This document shows positions 22,845 through 37,453 of a stretch of DNA of 64,000 nt, piece after piece. The translations under genes were made by a program, and so were the position numbers. The stretch lies in NCBI GenBank assembly GCA_009801085.1, contig VNWV01000001.1, positions 3,782,001-3,846,000 on the forward strand, read 5' to 3'. Source of the DNA: Lasiodiplodia sp. COLG20 (Eukaryota > Ascomycota > Dothideomycetes > Botryosphaeriales > Botryosphaeriaceae). The notes below the pieces were generated by a model, which worked only from the letters and a program-made list of their open reading frames with translations, searched no databases and was not told the origin of the DNA. Position 1 is the first letter of the stretch, and every line of letters begins with the position of its first letter.

Positions 22845-25800
22845 ATGGACGCGACCTCACCCGAGCTCGAGCAGGCCCTGCTCGAGTGTGCAAACACCTT
22901 TGGACTGTCCAGGTCCGTCAAGACCTGGAAAGACTTGCAGGATGGCACTCTTCTGTGGGAGATGCTGAAGCTCCTCGATCCGGACTACTTCACCGGTGAC
23001 CTTCCCGAGGACAGCCAGAAGACGGGCGAGAGCTGGATATCGAGATGGCAGAACAGTACGCTTATCCCCTTCTACGCTGGCGACGAAATGGGACGCGTTC
23101 TGGCACCCGGCCACCTCACCGCTAACCTTACCGCAGTGAAATTCATCGACAAGGCTATGACCACCTACCTCCGCGAAGTCGCCATGAACGAGGGCCTGAT
23201 CCGTCTGCTCACCCCAGACCTGAAGGCCATCGCCATCGACAGCGATGTTGTCCAGAGCACCAAGGTTAGAACTAGAACCCCCGCACATGTGATACGATAC
23301 CTGGAGCTTCTACTGACGGAAATCATTCGCAAGATGCTTAAAGGCCTGCTCATGCTCGGCTTCTCATCCGAAAAGGCGAACCCAGTCCTCACAAATATCG
23401 TTAGCAAGATGCCACCGACCGATCAGGGGCATCTCGCCATCATGGCTCAGACCATCCACGTTGCAATGGAGAAGGCCATGGAACCCCCGAAGCAGGACGA
23501 GTCTGTGGAGGAGGAAATAACCTCAGATGGCGAGACGAGGCCGGACGCAATTCAGCGCGATCCTGAGCTCGAGCGCGAGGAACGTCTGATCAAGGCGAAC
23601 CAGGAGATCAAGCGTCTTCAGACTAAATTGTCTGAGACGTTGGAGGACCTCGACGATGAGCGTAAGAAGAACGCTCAGCTGGACGAGGCACTCGTCGAGG
23701 CCCGAGTCCTCCAGGAGACCCGCGGACGTCGGACCGACGATGACGAGGTTACCGAGCTCAAGATTCAGGCAGACAAGGATCGCGACTACATTGCCCAGCT
23801 GGAGACGGATCTGGAGGAGGCAAGGAACCTCAACGAGAGCCAGGGCCGCCAGGTTGAGCGCTTGAAGGCCGATGCTGAGACCAAGCAGGAGCTCCGTGAC
23901 GAGAACCAGCTGCTCAAGGCTGAGCGTGACGAGCTTCTGCAGAAGACTAAGGGTATGGAGAACCTGCGCAAAAAGGTCGAGCATCTTCAGGAGCAGGTTA
24001 AGGTTCAGCAAGGGCTTCAGCAGCGTCTTCAGTCTCTCACTGAGGACCAGCAGGAGCTTGACCAGCTTCGTGAAATGAATGGTCGCCTTAAGACTATGAA
24101 CGAGGAGACCATGCAGACTCTTGCTACCACCGAAGCCGACCTTTTCGAGGTCAAGCAGACCAAATCTCGCCTGGAGCAGGAGCTCAAGGGAGCCATCGCG
24201 CGCGCTGAATCTGCCACGGCCATGTCCAACCGCTACCAGACCGAGAACCAACAGCTCGAGGAGAGACTCCGTGAAGTTGAGGACCGCTCAACGGGTATCG
24301 AGGGTCTCGGATCTCTGGCGGATCAACTCAAGGACGATGATATGGACACCAAGTCGATTGCTCGGAAGTCGATCATCGTCAACACGGATAACGCCGATGT
24401 TGAGCTTCTTCAGCAGAAGATTGAGCTCCTCACTGCCAGATGCCAGAGGGTGGAGGAGAAGTACCTGGACGTCTTCCAGGAGAACCTTGGTCTTCAGGCC
24501 GCCTTGCAGGACGAGCAATCGCTCAAGGAAGGGTCAGTACTCCAAATCGAATGCGAGAAAATCCTGGAAAATCTGACCAAGTATTACAGAGACGATCCGT
24601 TTGTTCACCAGACTACCAAGTTGCACGCTGCGGAGGCCGAGGTTAAGGAACTTACTAACAAGGTTCATGAGATTACGGCCGAGAACATGGAGATCAAGGC
24701 CAAGCTTGCGGAGCTTACTGGAACGGGTAAGATGGACGGCGCGTCTAGTGCTGACCACCAGACTATGAAGGAGAACTACGAGCAGCTTCTTGCCGCACAC
24801 GACAACCTTCAGAAGCACGCGAAGACGCTCGACAACGAGATTGATGACTGGAGGGCTCTTCTGCGCCACAAGCTGCTCAACGCCGACATTCTCCGCCAGG
24901 AGGATGCCGAGGCCCTTCAATCCAACGAGTACAAGCTGCTCCAGGAGCAATTGACCTTCCACCGTGAAGCTGCGGACGAGGAGGCCGACCAGATCAAGAT
25001 CGCTATTGCATCGGATGTCATCAAGAAGCTGAGCAGCGGTCTGGCTGATCTTTCATCTCGCGATCAGGTGAGTCTCTACTTCTACCCCGATGGTCGTGTC
25101 ACAAACAAGGTTCCCACCATGGGACGCTGGCGTACAGTGGCGGCACCTAAATACACCGTTTGGTTCATGCCGTTTGCGCCGAATACTCCCAAGAAGAAGG
25201 CCGATGATCCCAAAAAGAAGGACGATGCTAATCAATCTCACAAACGCAGCGAATCGCGGATCTTGAATCGATGGTTAAGACGTTGAAGACGAACCTGGAG
25301 CGCATTAAGAAGGAGGCGGGCGACAAGGCATCGGTGAGTGCCGTCTCATCATGCCCTCTCATCATTCGACGGCTGGCGTGGCAGTACGGCGATAATTCAC
25401 CGCTCTTGCCACCCGCACCTGCTCTTGCTGGCGCGAACGTGGCCGACGCTGACTTACGTCCCCGATTTTTCCCGTCCAACAGGTCGACGTCCAAAAGGAG
25501 CTTCAGGCCCTACAGCGCGAGAATAAGCTCATAATGAGCGCTTGGTACGACATGGCCAACAGACTCCAATCCAACACGGTCGTGCTCCAACGCACCAAGA
25601 CCGAGACTCCAAAGTCCTGGCTCGGCCGCCAACGCATGGAGGCGAGCCGCGGTATTGCTGCCGGCCTGGGTGGAATTGGCGCAAGTGTAAGTCTTACCCC
25701 TGCTCTCTTTCGTTGATTAGCGTTTTTCCTGTTCTGCGTTGCTTTGATGGCATTTGAGCGCGAATTGTCTTTGTTTCTTGTTTTGTTGTTTCGTTCTGCT

Positions 25801-25861
25801 GGCAGAACTTCCACTGCGTTTAAGCTAATTGTACACTTTAATCTTGCAGTTCCGCAGGTGA
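22845..25861 (+). CDS. HOOK-family dynein-cargo adaptor
   Basis: Hook proteins link dynein to early endosomes in filamentous fungi (HookA/Hok1). The N-terminal Hook domain (about residues 1-170) reads ALLECANTFGLSRSVKTWKD, GTLLWEMLKLLDPDYF, ESWISRWQN. A long coiled coil follows (about 180-650). My exons are 22845-23055, 23137-23264, 23334-25067, 25250-25333, 25483-25686 and 25850-25861 (790 residues). The first two introns (81 and 69 nt) are in-frame and stop-free, so a naive frame reads through them. I call them introns because removal rejoins WQN to MKFIDKAMTTYLRE and VVQSTK to MLKGLLMLGF, and both have branch points (GCTAAC, ACTGAC). The conserved C-terminal region (ENKLIMSAWYDMANRLQSNT, SWLGRQR) ends in a 12-nt last exon coding FRR-stop. 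The 5' start is a well-placed ATG. Confidence 0.9.
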
Positions 25862-27929
25862 TTGCTGCTTCTTGAGTTTATTGATTGAGATGGTGAAATT
25901 GGATTGCTGGATGCAACGGGCTCCTGATCAAAGACGACATTCCTTCATGTTCTTCCTCCCCCTTTTCAAAACTTCCCGCACGCACAAAATATTTTGGCGA
26001 AGGCGGCAACCTGGGCGTCCCCAACACACTGTTCCTGTTTTCCTTTACCTGATGTAAAACTCATGTCCACACTCACTCATTTCTTTGGTCAAATCTTCTC
26101 AGCATCGTCATGCTTTCTTTGCTTTTTCGAAAGTTGTTTTGTTTCTGCGCCAAACCCGCTAGCGGTCACATATACCCCTGCATTGATGGAGTTTCACGTT
26201 CCTGTGCTTCTTCCCGTCCCTGCTGCTTTTTTTCTCTCCGAAAATGGTATCGGGGAAGAGATATTCATTCGGGATGGGGGAAGAGATTGTAGATGGACAA
26301 GTAAAAAAGAGGGCACGCACATACACAACTGCACACATGTCTCTTTCTTGCCCCTCTCACACATCATCCCTGCACACACACACGCACACGCACGAACAAA
26401 ATAACAAAAACAAACGCGCAACACGTACACAAAGGCCGCACATAAGAGCAGGAGGACACGTTTGGTTTTGATAACTTTGCACGTTCTATCCTTGTATCTT
26501 GGCTTGTCGTTTTTCTTCTTCGTCGTCTATTGTTCACACCCCGTTTATAGAGTATTTAGTACAACCCGGTCGCTGCTGTTGGTTTTGTTACTTTTTGTTA
26601 GTACAGCAATGGCGAGGCAGGGCTGAGCAGCTGTTCGCGGCGCAAATATAGATCTCTTTTAGCACACAGACACACACACACCTACCCTCTCTCACTCTTA
26701 CACTCCCTGATAACACCTTTTTTTTATCATCATTATTCGTCTTCACTTCTTCTTGTCGTTTGTTTGCGGAGCTTGGAGTTATTTTCGTCTTCCCTTCTCT
26801 GTACCTTGTTTAAATAGACAGATTGGTGAACAGGGGAGGAAGCGGGAAAGGTGTCGTTTAAAACATGGCCAAAAAATGGGGCAGGCCGAATTTAGGTCTT
26901 GTAATGGAGTTGATTCTTTTTTCTACAGGCTGAATATTGAGAAAGAAAAAAAGCACTTGTGCCGTGATATCTACGATGGCCTTTGGGTATGGTTGGACAG
27001 CGTTGCACGGCTTCTAGCGAGTAAACCAAACTTGCAATTTTAAACAATCTCGCAGTTCAGGCCACATTGATCTTAAATTGCCAATTCGTCGGGTCGGAAG
27101 TAAATGAAGCAAGCCTTAAAGAATATATATGACTATAACAAGAGGTCGTTAGGATGAACTTATGAAAGGGGAGTGGATTGGTAATTGGACTCAAGTAAAA
27201 TCTCGGTAGAAGATTAAAGAATTCTACATCTACGTCGGGACGATAGCCCCGTAAATTTCTCAATCTACAATTACGTCCAGCCGAGCAAGTCGTCGCGGTT
27301 CACTTTGCAAAAGTAATCACAACAAACTGGCCATCATATTTACACAGCCAAGCTATGCCTCACACAGAAATTGTACCACAGAAAGAAAGAATCAGTGACC
27401 CCAGAAAATCAGGCAAACGCCTTTTCATTGATTTGTCCATATTTACCCATTTTGAACTTTCAGGTTCTCTCGCCTGCACGTATGTTATATATTTACTCGC
27501 TCCGTTTCCTCGCAAGAAAGGCTTGCTTTGGAGAGAGGAGCAAAAGTGAGAGAAAAGAAAGCAGAGAAAACAAAAACACAATTTCCGCCACGCTCGCTCG
27601 CTACGTATGCTGGGTGTGTGAAGCAAGAGCGCCAGGAAACAAAAACCGGAAAGAAAAAAGAGAAGGGGAGAGTAATGGCCGTTGCTCGCTCCTGTCGCAC
27701 GATGTTGAAAGCAAAGCAATCTCGCGCCGTCACGAATGCCCCGAGAGAAAAGCTAATGATGTGGGATAAAAAACAGCCGCTATTGATAGGGGGTATCGTG
27801 CAGCAGCAATTAACAGTAAGGGAGACGCTGTGGGCGCGGGAAGGAAAACGCTCAAAGCGCCGAAATTGGGGGTGCCAGAAGAGGCAGAGAACCATGAATC
27901 GACAGGAGAGAGTTGACGGTGTGTGTCCA
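25862..27929. other. Convergent intergenic region, HOOK / coiled-coil protein
   Basis: Two kilobases without a supported gene. The DNA is rich in T-tracts, CA/CACA runs (around 26320-26400 and 26665-26685) and short open frames with skewed composition, as expected for paired 3' flanks. Confidence 0.4.
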
Positions 27930-30900
27930 TCAAGTCTCGTACATCTCGAACCAGGAGTGAGGCACTAAGTTCGGATCCACCTTCTTCGCGATGCGGCAGA
28001 CGCAGACCTGGATTCCGCCAAAGTCCTCCTGGGCGCGCTCGATGTTGTCGCGGTGCTCCCTGAGCTGCTCCCAGATGATGGGCTTGTCCCTCTCGTAATC
28101 CGTGCTGAGGGCGTTGACGGTGGTCCAGAGGTTCCTGATGCCGTCGCTCGCCGTGCGCATTTCTTTGTCGATCCGTTCGTTGATGACTGCGCAGGAGCGG
28201 ATGACCTCCTGCGACAGCCTCCTAAGTTCGTCATGTACTGCCGCGTCGCTTGCAGGAGTCTGCGTGTGCACCCTGCGGTCGAGATCGTCAAACTTCTGTT
28301 TGCTGGAGCTCTCCATGTCCCTGATCTTGCGTTTGACCAGCTCGACGTTCGCCCTGACGTCTTTGACGTCTGTCTTGAATTCGTTGCCAATGTTTGCAGC
28401 AATGGCATTACGAATGGGTTCCAGCAGCGTTTGGCTGAGCGGCTGGATGAGCTTCTGGTTGATGTGCGGCATCAGTGCATTCAGTATGCACACAGCAAGC
28501 TCCCGAGTCTGCAAATTATCGAATCGACTTTGCAGGTCACGTATGGCGGTTATAGTTGCCCAGAAAAAGTTCGACGGCTTTCCCTGCGTCTCGCTGAACA
28601 TGACGAGGTCCGCTAGTATGTCTGAGTGCCCAGACGGGCATCTTTGTTCGAGCAGTTTCGATAGCGCCGCGAGATGGTCGCTCAGGAGATTATACCTCTC
28701 GTACGAGCCGTCAAGCTTCTTGTTCAAGTCATCGAGCTTGCTGTCTACGACTCTGGAAGCTGATTGTTCCACCCTCGAGTAGATGGCATCTTCAACCTCC
28801 TGGACCCTTGGAGTGGCTGATCTTCTTGCCACGTTTTGGCGCAGTTCCTGCATTTCATTCCTGATTTTGCCTGTAGACTCCTCGATCATGTGTTTGACGT
28901 TATCGGGTGTTTGTGGTGCCGGTTGATGAGCTGAAGACATGGCCGTTGCGACTTCTTGTCTAACTCGCTGCTTGACATCCTCCTCGATGAGTTCAGACTG
29001 CTGAGCTACCGCCTCCTCAAAGCCGTCGATATCTATCCTCAATGCACCGATGTCCTGCTTCATGCTAGCATTATCTTGTTCGACCTGTGTGACGCGCTTT
29101 TCTAACACGCCAAGACCAAGAGAAGAAGTCTGCTGGGCAGAACCGGACTGTTGTGCAGGTGCGGAATTGCTTCTTGGCTGATTTTCGTATGACTGTCCCA
29201 TAGCATGGACAGTGCTCTTCAAGTCGATCAGCTGCTGAACTACGCTAGCACCCTCCGAATTAGTCATCGCCTCAGCACCGTGCAAGATCCGATCAAGGTT
29301 CTTGATGGATGCTGTGTGCGCTTCATGGTTAGATTTGAGCATAGCCACGTCGCGTTGTAGGCCTTCCGTATCTGGCTTTTCGAGTGTAGTGTCAATACTG
29401 TCAACCTTTTCTTGTAGAGCAGACTGTTCATCGTCTATGGTGTTAACCCGTTTTTGAAGCCCGTCAACCACTCTAGACAAGGAGGTGTGCTTCTGGTCAG
29501 ACTTGCGCTTGATATCGTCCATAGTGTTTTTGTGATTCTGATGAGTTCATGGGTCAGCCAATTTTGCCACAAAACGTTCCTCTGAGAACAAACCTTGGTA
29601 TCCTTTTCCAGAGCCTTGATTTTTTGTGCTGCCGTGTTTATGGAGTTCTGCTGGGTGTCCTGCTTGGCTTCCACATGGTCTAGTCTGACTGACAATGCCG
29701 CGCTATTATCCGGCGTGGATTTCTCGGGTATCTTCGCCACTTTGGCATCAAGCGACTTGATGTTTTCATCGTGGCGGAGTACCGTGTCTCGGATCTTCGC
29801 GAATTCGGTCTGTTTGTTCTTGACTTCTCCTTCCATCTTTTCGGAAGTGTCGACGTTAGCCCGGGGAAGTTTCTTGACTTCCCATTCTAGATCTTCAAGG
29901 TCGAGGTCGATTTCTCTCACCTTCTTGCTGAGTTTGCTCAAGTCATCGCTGAGGTTGCTGAGGTCCTGGTTGACCTCATTTATGCGATTGTTATCAGCCC
30001 TAAGATCGCGTTCATGCCTTTCAATACATTCTTCATGACGTTCGATCTCCTTCTCGTGACGGTCGAGCACCTTGTTACTCTCGTCTTTGGCCTTTTTGAA
30101 TTCCTCTTTCAGCTTCTCGGAATCTTTTTTCATCTTCTCAAAGTCTTTTTGCAAGTTCGAGAAGTTCGAGGGAGCTGGTTGATTCTCGATGCGCTGTGTT
30201 AGTGCATCTAAGCTCTTCTGAAGCACCTCGACGCGTCCGTTCGCGTTCGCGTCAACGGCTGGAGTCGGGAATATCCTCTTTCGCGGATCCGTGGTAGTAG
30301 TCATATCCTTTCTGAGACGTTTCACTTCGTCCCATATCGACTTCGACTCCTTCATCTCGGATTGAAGCTTGGTAACAACGGTTGAAATGGAAAGAGCATT
30401 TTTAAGAGCATCGGTGTTAGAATTAATCTGCTGCTCCAAAGAAGCGACCTTGTTCTGGCCGGCCTTTTCTCTCTTGAGGTCTGTGACCGAGTTGGCCAGG
30501 GAGGAGATTTCCTTATTTGCATTTTGGACCGTGCTCTGGAGCTGTGTGACCTGGCCTTTGAGACGTGCATTTTCGTTTTCCAGGGTTTCGATCTTGGAGT
30601 CCCTTTCTTTATCCTTGGAACTGACAGTCTGTTTGAATGCCTCCAAGTCTTTCTTCATTTTGGAGAGTTCAGATTGTACTTCGATTGATGCGCTTTGCGC
30701 AATCGCTTTTGGTGCCTTTACCAAAGCCGAGGGTTCCTCGGAGGTGGAATCAGAAGCTAGGAGTGAAAGCGGGCCTTTGATTGTAGCAGCAAGCTGTTCC
30801 TTAACATGCTTCCTGATCATTGTCTCAAGTTCATCATGGTTAATTACGCCATCTGGGGACTCAGACAATTGTAAAGGAGCCAGAGATGCTCTAAGCTTTG

Positions 30901-31903
30901 CTGCTCTTGCCTTCTGCTGTCCCTCAATAGTTTCGACCCTGTCTTTTACCTTCTTGACCGCATCATCACATCGCTTGTGAATTTCGTACTCAATTGCTGC
31001 TTCCAGAGTACGGACTTGAGAGCGTAGTCGTTTCTCAATATCCTTGAACTCTGTCTCCGCGGTCTTCACGTTTCGCTGTAACTCTGAGATCCGATCATCG
31101 TTCCCAGCCGAGCTTCCTGCATTCAGTTTGGCAAGGCGCTCTCTCAATTGATCTTTCTTCGATGTCTTCTGTAGGAATAGCGAGTGTAGTCTGGTGTAAT
31201 CCTTGAAGACATCAAACAAGCTGTCCACACTACCTGTCGGAGTCAAGGACTCAAGCTCGGTAGCTGTTGATGGCGTCATGACTGAAGAAGTTTTGGCCGA
31301 GCCCGGCACTGAAACGGGTGATAAACCCATCATCGGTGCAGTGGGAGCGGGACCACGAGGAGGAGGTAGCGAAACGCTACTCTGATTATCTGGAGAAGCC
31401 TTCGATGGTGCGCCTGAAATGGTGTTGGCCCTCTTGAGCGTGGGCCGCGAGTTCTGTTCACTTGTCTCGGAAGATGCTTCTTTAGCAGAAGCCGGTGCTT
31501 CGGATTGGCCATTTGCAGCTTGGGTTGGTGTCGTGAGCACCCTTAGAGGTGGTCGGTCATTTATTTCAGCTGACGCGTCGGAGAAAGTCTTGGATGCTCG
31601 TCTTTTGGTTGGGCTCCCGGAACGACTTCCGGATGCGCTGGCACTCGACCTAGAATCGATTTGATTCCAGGTGCGACTGCTAAGCGATGCTTTCGCACCA
31701 GGATTTGCTGAGTCAGGAGTGGAGCTTCCGCTCTTACGCAATGTCTGCGACTTCTAGACGGGTGCTTGATTAGTGGGTGAAATGGGCGGACGACTGCGAA
31801 GACATACCTGTTTGGAAGCACTGTCGCCGAGGTGCTTCACTTTCTTATGCTCCTGTGCGTCTCGGGGCGAGAGATCGCGCCCCGATCGCTTGCTGCTAAC
31901 CAT
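27930..31903 (-). CDS. Large coiled-coil protein, unknown function
   Basis: Three exons (31903-31808, 31753-29594, 29537-27930; introns of 54 and 56 nt) give 1287 residues. I recognise no family. The first ~230 residues are Ser/Pro/Ala-rich and disordered, with a basic start (MVSSKRSGRDLSP) and SPTKRRAS, a possible CDK-type site. From about 240 to 1150 the sequence is nearly continuous heptad-like coiled coil with Lys/Glu/Asp and Leu repeats, including highly charged tracts (KKDSEKLKEEFKKAKDESNK). The last ~150 residues become more globular (IIWEQLREHRDNIERAQEDF, GGIQVCVCRIAKKVDPN, PHSWFEMYET). Overall layout suggests a structural or tethering protein of the cytoskeleton, spindle pole or septum, but this is only inference from shape. 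Confidence 0.82.
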
Positions 31904-32871
31904 GATTCCAGGCGCCAGAGCGGGCCAGTGACGTTGTCTGGTGTGCCTGGGAGTGTGTCAGCAAGTGCTACGGGCCGTCGCCAGGACGTGAATCGCTTGG
32001 GCAATCTGGAAGGCGTGATGGCGATTTTAAGTGGGCGTAGGCTTGAGGTGAGACGAGTGGAAAGCAGGATGTTGATGTGATACCGAAGGGACAGAGGCGC
32101 AAGACTAGAGGTGGGTATTTATAGGGTCGTGATCGAAGGGAAAGGAACCTCGCCGCTTACTGACAGCCGTGTTTCAAATACTTAGCGGCGGCGTGCCGCG
32201 GTGGCGTGCTAGGTGTGCTCGTCCCAGAGGTCGCGAGCAGGGTCACGGTGAGGGGGAGCGGGCATTGCTCGACGGCAAACGGGCGCGATCAACAGCGGTT
32301 GCGGCGTCGACTCGCTCGCTTCTCGCACTGATAACGTCGTGTGCAACCGCGGCGCTTGGGCACGAGGGGGCGAGGTGCACGCAAGGGAGCGGAGGGGAGA
32401 GAGCGAGCGAGGAAGAAAAACTGGAGCGAGTTTCCGCGCTGATGCTGCTGACTGAAGGCGATAAATGCAATGTGAGTCGTCGCAGGGTCCACGGCCAATC
32501 GAGGGCTGGCGCAGCTGCAGCTTGCCGCGACACGGTCAGGCGCTGCGCTGGTGCTACGTTTGCACCACCCACGGGTCGGACGTTGGACGAGACTAGTCCC
32601 AGCTGGCAGCAGAGCAGGCGTTTGCGACAAGGTGCTGAGCTTGTCGTGGAGCAGAGGGCAGCGAACAGCGCTGTATTTGAAGCGCCCGGGCCGCGACGCG
32701 CTTGGCGGGCAGCGGCGACGCGCCGCCCTGCACGCGCCCTACACTGCCCCGAGCTCCTGCCCCGGCCCGCTTTCTTTCCACCAGCCCAGCGCAGCCTGCC
32801 GCTCCATCACCAGCAGCAAAGAAGGCATTCAAGCCTCCATTCTCACCCCGACCCATTGCCCACCGCCCACC
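31904..32871. promoter_or_regulatory. Divergent promoter region, coiled-coil protein / RVB2
   Basis: 968 bp between divergent starts. A TATA-like element serving the minus-strand gene is listed separately. The half next to RVB2 is GC-rich, with a C/T-rich leader directly before the ATG at 32872. No supported gene. Confidence 0.45.
32114..32125 (-). promoter_or_regulatory. TATA box candidate for the coiled-coil gene
   Basis: On the minus strand the sequence reads CCCTATAAATACCC, a consensus-quality TATA element about 215 bp upstream of the ATG at 31903. The distance implies a leader of roughly 150-180 nt. Confidence 0.4.
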
Positions 32872-34461
<1,590 letters not shown>

Positions 34462-35675
34462 ACATCCTCCTTCTCGCGTATTGTTTTCTAGATTCCCGCG
34501 CGGCGTCCGGTGTAAAGCACGAAAGTTAATTGTTGAGCATCATTTTCCATGAGGCAAAAGAATCAAAAGACGGGAAGTTAGGGGAGGGGTCATCAGGGCG
34601 GGATCTATTCATTTTTCCATCTATTTCAAACATCAGATCTCTGCAAAAGACTAGCATGCATGATGGGGACTAAAATAATGCAATAACAAAAAGCAGGACT
34701 TAAATCTCTTGCCTGGATGCATCTGTTCATGCTAGTTTTGCTAGTGCTCGTTTATATCGTTGTTAAGAGGGTACGCAGGATGAACCACAGAAGACCTGCC
34801 GGCAGGATTAAGTATCGCTAGGTGACGAATGAATAGCAAACGGCAAACGGGGTGATAGAAAACAACAAACAGAGTCGTAGCAAACAACAAACGGTAGAGG
34901 CGAATATCACGGAATGCACCCCGATACTACGTCACGTTCTGACAGACAAACCGTATTAACATCAGAGTCAATCCTTCGTCGTCTATGATCCTTGCTTGGC
35001 TTGCACCATAACCCAGTCACTTTCACTGCATCTGCCCGCCAAGAATGCGAGCATTCGCCATATTATGCAAGAGACGACATTCCTCCAGCGGCCGGTTTGC
35101 CGTGATCCCCAATTTCCTTCCTTTGTTGAGGCCGGGAAATGTAAGCCTTGCGCACCTCACCTGCATATGCATGTGTCACAACAAAATAAACACGACCACC
35201 CTGCAGGACCACGCGCTCCCTGTTCACAACGGTCTGGACGAACGGTTTCTTTGCTTTTTTGTCTTATTCTTGCTGCGCTGATCGTTTCACTTGACTAATC
35301 GGCTCCAGACGCCTGGGTTTTTACGTTTTTTTATGGCCCTTTCGTTCCCTGTTTTTCTTTCTTTCCTGGACTTGCTGATTCCGATCCATGTCGCGAGATG
35401 CATTCCCTATCAGCTTCCCTGCTTGGCCCTTCCTTCCCCAACGGGGGAGGAGTGAGTGAGATTTTTGTCGAGCTGTGTGTTGGTCATCCGGGCTTTTTTC
35501 AACTCCGCTTCTCCGGCTTTTGGAGTGGGGGGTGGGGAAATGGGTGGGTGGGAGGCGAATACGACTATATCAAGCTTCGTTCAGCGCCCTCTCCCACTCG
35601 CGTTGGCGTCTCGTCGACTCTTTTCTTATCGGTGTCTTTTGGCGACTAAGCGCCTCCTCACGTTCGCACGTACTA
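34462..35675. other. Convergent intergenic region, RVB2 / RAD57
   Basis: 1.2 kb with no supported gene. The part 34600-34990 is A-rich with repeated CAAAC-type units; the part 35330-35670 is T/C-rich. A 12-bp palindrome CCTGCCGGCAGG lies near 34795-34806. Confidence 0.4.
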
Positions 35676-37453
35676 CTAGCTGCTATCTGCCAATGGCTCA
35701 CTTCCAGCGTGTGGCTGCTCGGCAGCCGGGCTGTCGTCCTGGCCCGGCTCTCCCTCCTTGACCTGCTCCGCGCGGTCTTCTTCCTCTACCTCGTCCTCCT
35801 CACCATTCTTCTCCTCTACCTCCCCCTTCTTTTCCTCCTCCTCCTCCCCCAACCCCACCTTCTCCTTATCTCTCTCCTTCGTCTTACCCTCCTCAACACC
35901 AGTACCAGCACCAGCCGCCACCACGCCCCTCCCCCAAATAACATACTCCACCCCCCTCCCCACCGACGGCGGCGCCCACGGCGCAAACACGACCTTCATC
36001 CACCTCCTCCACCGCTTAATCTCCGTCCCTCCCCCCTCGTCTCCGTCTCCGCCTCCCTCGCCTCGCCAATCCGCCCGCCCGTCCGCCGCCAGCCCGATCC
36101 ATGGGTTCGGCACATTGTACACGGGTGCCTTGAGCAACGCTATTCGCGCCGCGATCTGGTTCGCCCAGACGAGGCCGAGGGCGGGTGTTTTGAGGTTCTG
36201 CGAGACTTCAGAGGCAGAGGACGAGATGCGCGCGTCGCCCCAGCCGGTGAACCAGCGCTGCTGGTGGTCGAGCGTGAGGGGGTCGCGGGAGAGGGTGAGG
36301 GGTGCTGTGGTGCCTGGAAGTGGGGGTGTTGATGTGGCACCTGCTGCTGCTGCCGCCACGCCGCCTTGTTGAGAAGGCGGGCCAGGGCCAGGAGTCGGGA
36401 CGCGGGATGTTTGGCTGACGGTGCTGTTGTAGGAAAGGTAGCGGGAGGTGGTGGTGCTGGAGGGAGGAGGTGGTGGTGGCGGAGGGGCAGAGAAGCGGTC
36501 GGAGACCTGGTTTGCGACAACGACGGCGACGCCATGAGTGCGAGCAACGGAGCGCAGCAGGGCGCCCAGCTGGACTAGCTGCGCGGTGCGGTGCGCCATG
36601 GCTTCGCCGACGGCGCGGCGACTGCTGCCTCCGTCTTTCTCGCTCCCACCACCACCTCCTCCGCTGCCGCCGCCGCCGCGCTCGAATTCGGCGCGGTAGT
36701 TGGCGGCGACCGAGTCGAGCACGACGAGGCCGACGTTGTGGCGCTGGATGGCAACGGGCAGCTGGTAGCGCAGGATGTGGTCTTGCGACTCGAGGTCGGG
36801 CGTCTGTATGCTGAGGATGCGCGAGAGCGAGGGTTTGGAAGAAGGCCGGAGGCTCGCGAGGCGTGGGTGCTGGTTCAACAGCTGGGCCAGGCGCGTCGTC
36901 GCGAGCGGCGCCTCGGTGGAGATGTAGAGGGCGGACTTGGAGAGGCCATGGGGAGCTGGCAACTGCGCCGACAGGAGCAAGGTGAGTAGGAATTGCGTCT
37001 TCCCCGCACCGCTGTGGGAATTTCAGGTCTCAGCACACACAGTTCGTTCGTCCCGCGTTTCGAACACAGCGAAAAATACCTTTCGCCAGTGATCTCGGTC
37101 AGGTACCCCGCAGGTATCCCTCCCCCTAGCTCGGCGTCCAGACGATCATCGAGCGTACTGATCGTACGCCATTCTGCCGCATGCCAGCCATCCGCCACCG
37201 CGTTATTATTATTCCCCGCGTCCGCAGCTTCGACCGAATCGGCGACTCCCAGCTCGGCGTGGAGCGCGCTCACAATGGCCTGCTGGAGCTTGCGCAGCTC
37301 GGCGACGGGGACCTGGGCGCGCTTCGCGAGGTCGACGGCATCGAGGGTCAGGATGTCGGTGGTGGTGACACGGTGGCGGTCGAGCGACGGCAGCAGGTGC
37401 GAAAAATGATGGGCCGGGAATCCGTCGGGCAGAACGTGGTGCAGATCGGACAT
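35676..37453 (-). CDS. RAD57: RAD57-like RecA-family recombination mediator
   Basis: Rad57 is a Rad51 paralogue that, with Rad55, stabilises Rad51 filaments during homologous recombination. Two exons (37453-37080, 37011-35676) give 569 residues. An N-terminal helical region (VTTTDILTLDAVDLAKRAQV) precedes the RecA core: ELGGGIPAGYLTEITGES, Walker A GESGAGKT rebuilt across the 68-nt intron (about 123-130), ALYISTEAPL, and Walker B VGLVVLDSVAANYRAEFE (about 216-233). Then comes HRTAQLVQLGALLRSVA and VAVVVANQVSDRF. Gly-rich and Pro/Ser-rich insertions follow Walker B and loop regions, and a long Glu/Lys-rich tail extends beyond the core, making it longer than yeast Rad57. Assignment to RAD57 rather than RAD55 or another paralogue rests on layout and is fairly likely. 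Confidence 0.82.

Noticed and set aside
25068..25249. HOOK frame continuing VSLYFYPDGR... after DQ
   Set aside because: Bounded by GTGAGT and ACGCAG with a CTAATC branch point, and downstream exons restore the conserved Hook C-terminus; treated as an intron.
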